Part shown: in pieces, positions 61,805 to 64,000 of the stretch
How positions within the stretch are numbered: position 1 is the first letter of the stretch
How the letters are laid out: every line of letters begins with the position of its first letter
NCBI GenBank assembly: GCA_008973525.1
Contig: WACJ01000403.1
Span: 930,001 to 994,000 of the forward strand
Length of the DNA: 64,000 bases
Origin: Stenopsyche tienmushanensis
Taxonomy: Eukaryota; Arthropoda; Insecta; Trichoptera; Stenopsychidae
Direction of reading: 5' to 3'
The notes under the pieces: model-generated
Databases searched by the model: none
The model's input: only the letters and a program-made list of their open reading frames with translations
What the model was told of the DNA's origin: nothing
Program-made: the position numbers and the translations under genes

Positions 61805-63580
61805 CCATGTCGCTAATCCACGAAGATCACTATATCCAAGATTTGAATGTGCTTAGAAGATGATTCTTTGACATCGGCAGGATGTTTGATCAGTTGTTTT
61901 TTTTAATTTTTTTTTTTTAAAGTTGAGTTATATCATTCACCGTAATAATCCTTTTAATTCTCAATGAAAGAGTAGAAAATCTGGTCCACTTGAGGATTGA
62001 TCCGTAATTGAGATTAACAATGTGGAATTGAATGCAGCGTGTATATCTACTCTTTAATTTAGAAATTTGTCACAAAAAATGATTCATAGGATCCAATCCA
62101 AATACGGATGGTTTGCAGGAAAATACCATCTTTATTTGTTCATTATCTAATACAAGAAAATATTTTTAAATCATGCAGCTGAATCAATTTTTGTTCAGCT
62201 GTTGCATCGGTACAAAATATTTTTTTTCTAAATCACATTTGATATGTGACAACATTGAAAATAGATAATAAAAAAATATATATATAATGTATATCTGTAA
62301 GATTTCATCTATATCTAATCCGTATTTTTCATAGCGGTATATTTTTTCAAATTGTCAAACGACATTTGCATGAGCAAATAATTTAGATTAGGAATTTTGC
62401 TTTAAATCACCAGTGCTGAAAATTACAAACTAGTAATGCCTTAATCACAAATTTATTTTCATATACTGTTTATTATACTTATGTTAGTTTTGAGATATAT
62501 TTTCTTGCTCAAACTATCAAGAGTGATTGAAGTACACCTACATAAAGCTATATTCAACATCGTCGATGAGTTTTTCTTTAAGTATTAAGAACACAATGTT
62601 TAAAACCATTGTATCATTTATTTGCATTTTTTTTTAATATCACAACAGTATTGCTAATAATGTTTTAATACTGTATTTTTACTGCCATATATTATAATGA
62701 AAGAAAAAATGTTATGTGTATGAATTGAAAACGAGATGATTTTTTATGAGGTTTGAATAAAATGTAAAATTCTATGAAATTTCATTTAAGAGTTAAGGTT
62801 TTGTGAGTTTTGTATTTTTATTTTAAAGGATGAATTTTCTTTGAAATGTTTGACTGTTTGTAATAATGATATTTAAAAAACAAGAGTAAACATTGCTTGT
62901 GGAATATATGTAGAATTTCCACGTATGTAATACCTATTTTTTGTGAACATTGTTTACCGAGGTGTACTTTTCATTTTTTAAAAGTCAATGAATTATATAA
63001 AAGGTTACTAAAAACGCTTTCTTTTTGTTCATATCAAATACGACAACCTTGCAGATGTTTAATATGGACATAATTACATATTTGCACCACTCCATATTTT
63101 AAGCGTGTTTATCTTGTAATTAGCGAGTACCCAGTATGCGTTGCAATGCCACACGTGCTTAGTAATTATTTGAAATGAAACGCAGTAGTATATTTATGTG
63201 ATTATTTGCTTCAGGCCGCGGGCTGAAGAGCTAGGATCCAAAAGGAATCTCGTTAGCGGAACTCAACTGCCGTATTGCACGCACATCCTTTCCCCATCCT
63301 CGCTTCACTTTACCAGATCAATATACGCCAACATGGTGCAAACAAACCAAAACAAATTCCACACACAAATATATTTTCTTTCAATTTTTCAAAGGTCTTT
63401 GAAAATGCACGCAGTAATTCTGTAATAGTAATTTCTGTAGAATATGTTAAAATGTAATTTTTTCAACCACAGTTGCAGCAATTCATTGGTTACGACAATA
63501 AGACTTAGACGCAGCAAAATGGTGCAACTTGCCATACATCCAACGAGAGTATACCCATATTTAAAGAAATGTTGCCGAAG
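61805..63580. other. Pdcd4 3' region and AT-rich spacer
   Basis: Candidate AATAAA signals for Pdcd4 occur near 62756, with another AATAAA near 62273. No further gene is supported. A possible repeat phrase (GCACATCCTTTCC...CAACATGGTGCAAACA) near 63280-63345 is reminiscent of the GGTGCACCATGTTGGCG phrase in the Helitron-like repeats, in reverse orientation. Confidence 0.35.
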
Positions 63581-63609
63581 ATTCTTTAGAGGCGTTCTAT
63601 ATAGACGAA

Positions 63610-63998
63610 TACTCGGAACATATTATTGAGGAGGCTGTTGGGAGAGTCTGATGCCGGTATAATAATAAACGGGAGTACCATCAATAATATAAGATATGCG
63701 GATGATACTGTATTGCTGGCCACAAACCTTGACGATCTGCAAAGATTATTAAATGCAGTCGTCACCCACAGTACATCAATGGGGCTGAAATTAAACATTA
63801 AGAAAACAATGTAGCTAGCTTTCAGCCAAACCTAAACAGCATCAACGAAATGATCCGAATAGAAGACGATATCGTAGAGAGTGCAGAACTACAAATACCT
63901 TGGATGCTACTTAAATGAAAACACCACAGAAATTCGCTGCAGAATAGAGAATACGAGGGCAGCCTTCATAAAAATGAAATAAATGCTGTGTTCAGCAT
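63610..63998 (+). mobile_element. Non-LTR reverse transcriptase fragment running off the window
   Basis: The frame reads GIIINGSTINNIRYADDTVL then LATNLDDLQRLLNAV and GLKLNIKKT, holding the YADD catalytic motif. After a frame change it continues into YLGCYLNENTTEIRCRIENT near 63897-63956. This is the palm and thumb region of a LINE-type reverse transcriptase. It continues beyond the window end. Confidence 0.8.
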
Positions 63999-64000
63999 TT

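Overview
The window is AT-rich eukaryotic DNA with GT-AG introns and no bacterial features. TIL-domain inhibitors with signal peptides, an insect-type vitellogenin-like gene and many mariner, Tigger, piggyBac, Helitron and R1-type remnants indicate an insect. A hymenopteran is possible, but the order is not proven by anything here.

Layout: (1) 0.65-7.5 kb, minus strand: an 8-exon secreted protein with seven TIL (trypsin-inhibitor-like, ten-cysteine) modules. (2) 13.4-21.3 kb, minus strand: a second TIL gene with two possible 3' ends. (3) 21.3-33 kb: gene-poor, filled with transposon relics. (4) 33.1-40.2 kb, plus strand: a 24-exon vitellogenin-like large lipid transfer protein whose frame is broken by two single extra bases, plus a third ambiguous spot. 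(5) 43.5-47.3 kb, plus strand: a 16-finger C2H2 protein with an AT-hook and an acidic Ser/Asp linker. (6) 51.4-53.3 kb, minus strand: a short SPIDR-like gene (DNA-repair scaffold family). It stands head to head, about 450 bp apart, with (7) a complete Pdcd4 gene at 53.7-61.8 kb on the plus strand.

The genes do not form one pathway. The two TIL genes are tandem paralogues: they share exon phases, module types and a near-identical box containing a TATA-like core upstream of the start codon. SPIDR-like and Pdcd4 probably share a GC-richer promoter. Much of the remaining sequence is decayed mobile DNA, often inside introns.

Exon coordinates were derived by hand from splice consensus and phase bookkeeping. 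For each intact gene model the exon lengths sum to a multiple of three. For the vitellogenin-like gene they do so only after discounting the two extra bases. No RNA genes or CRISPR arrays were seen.
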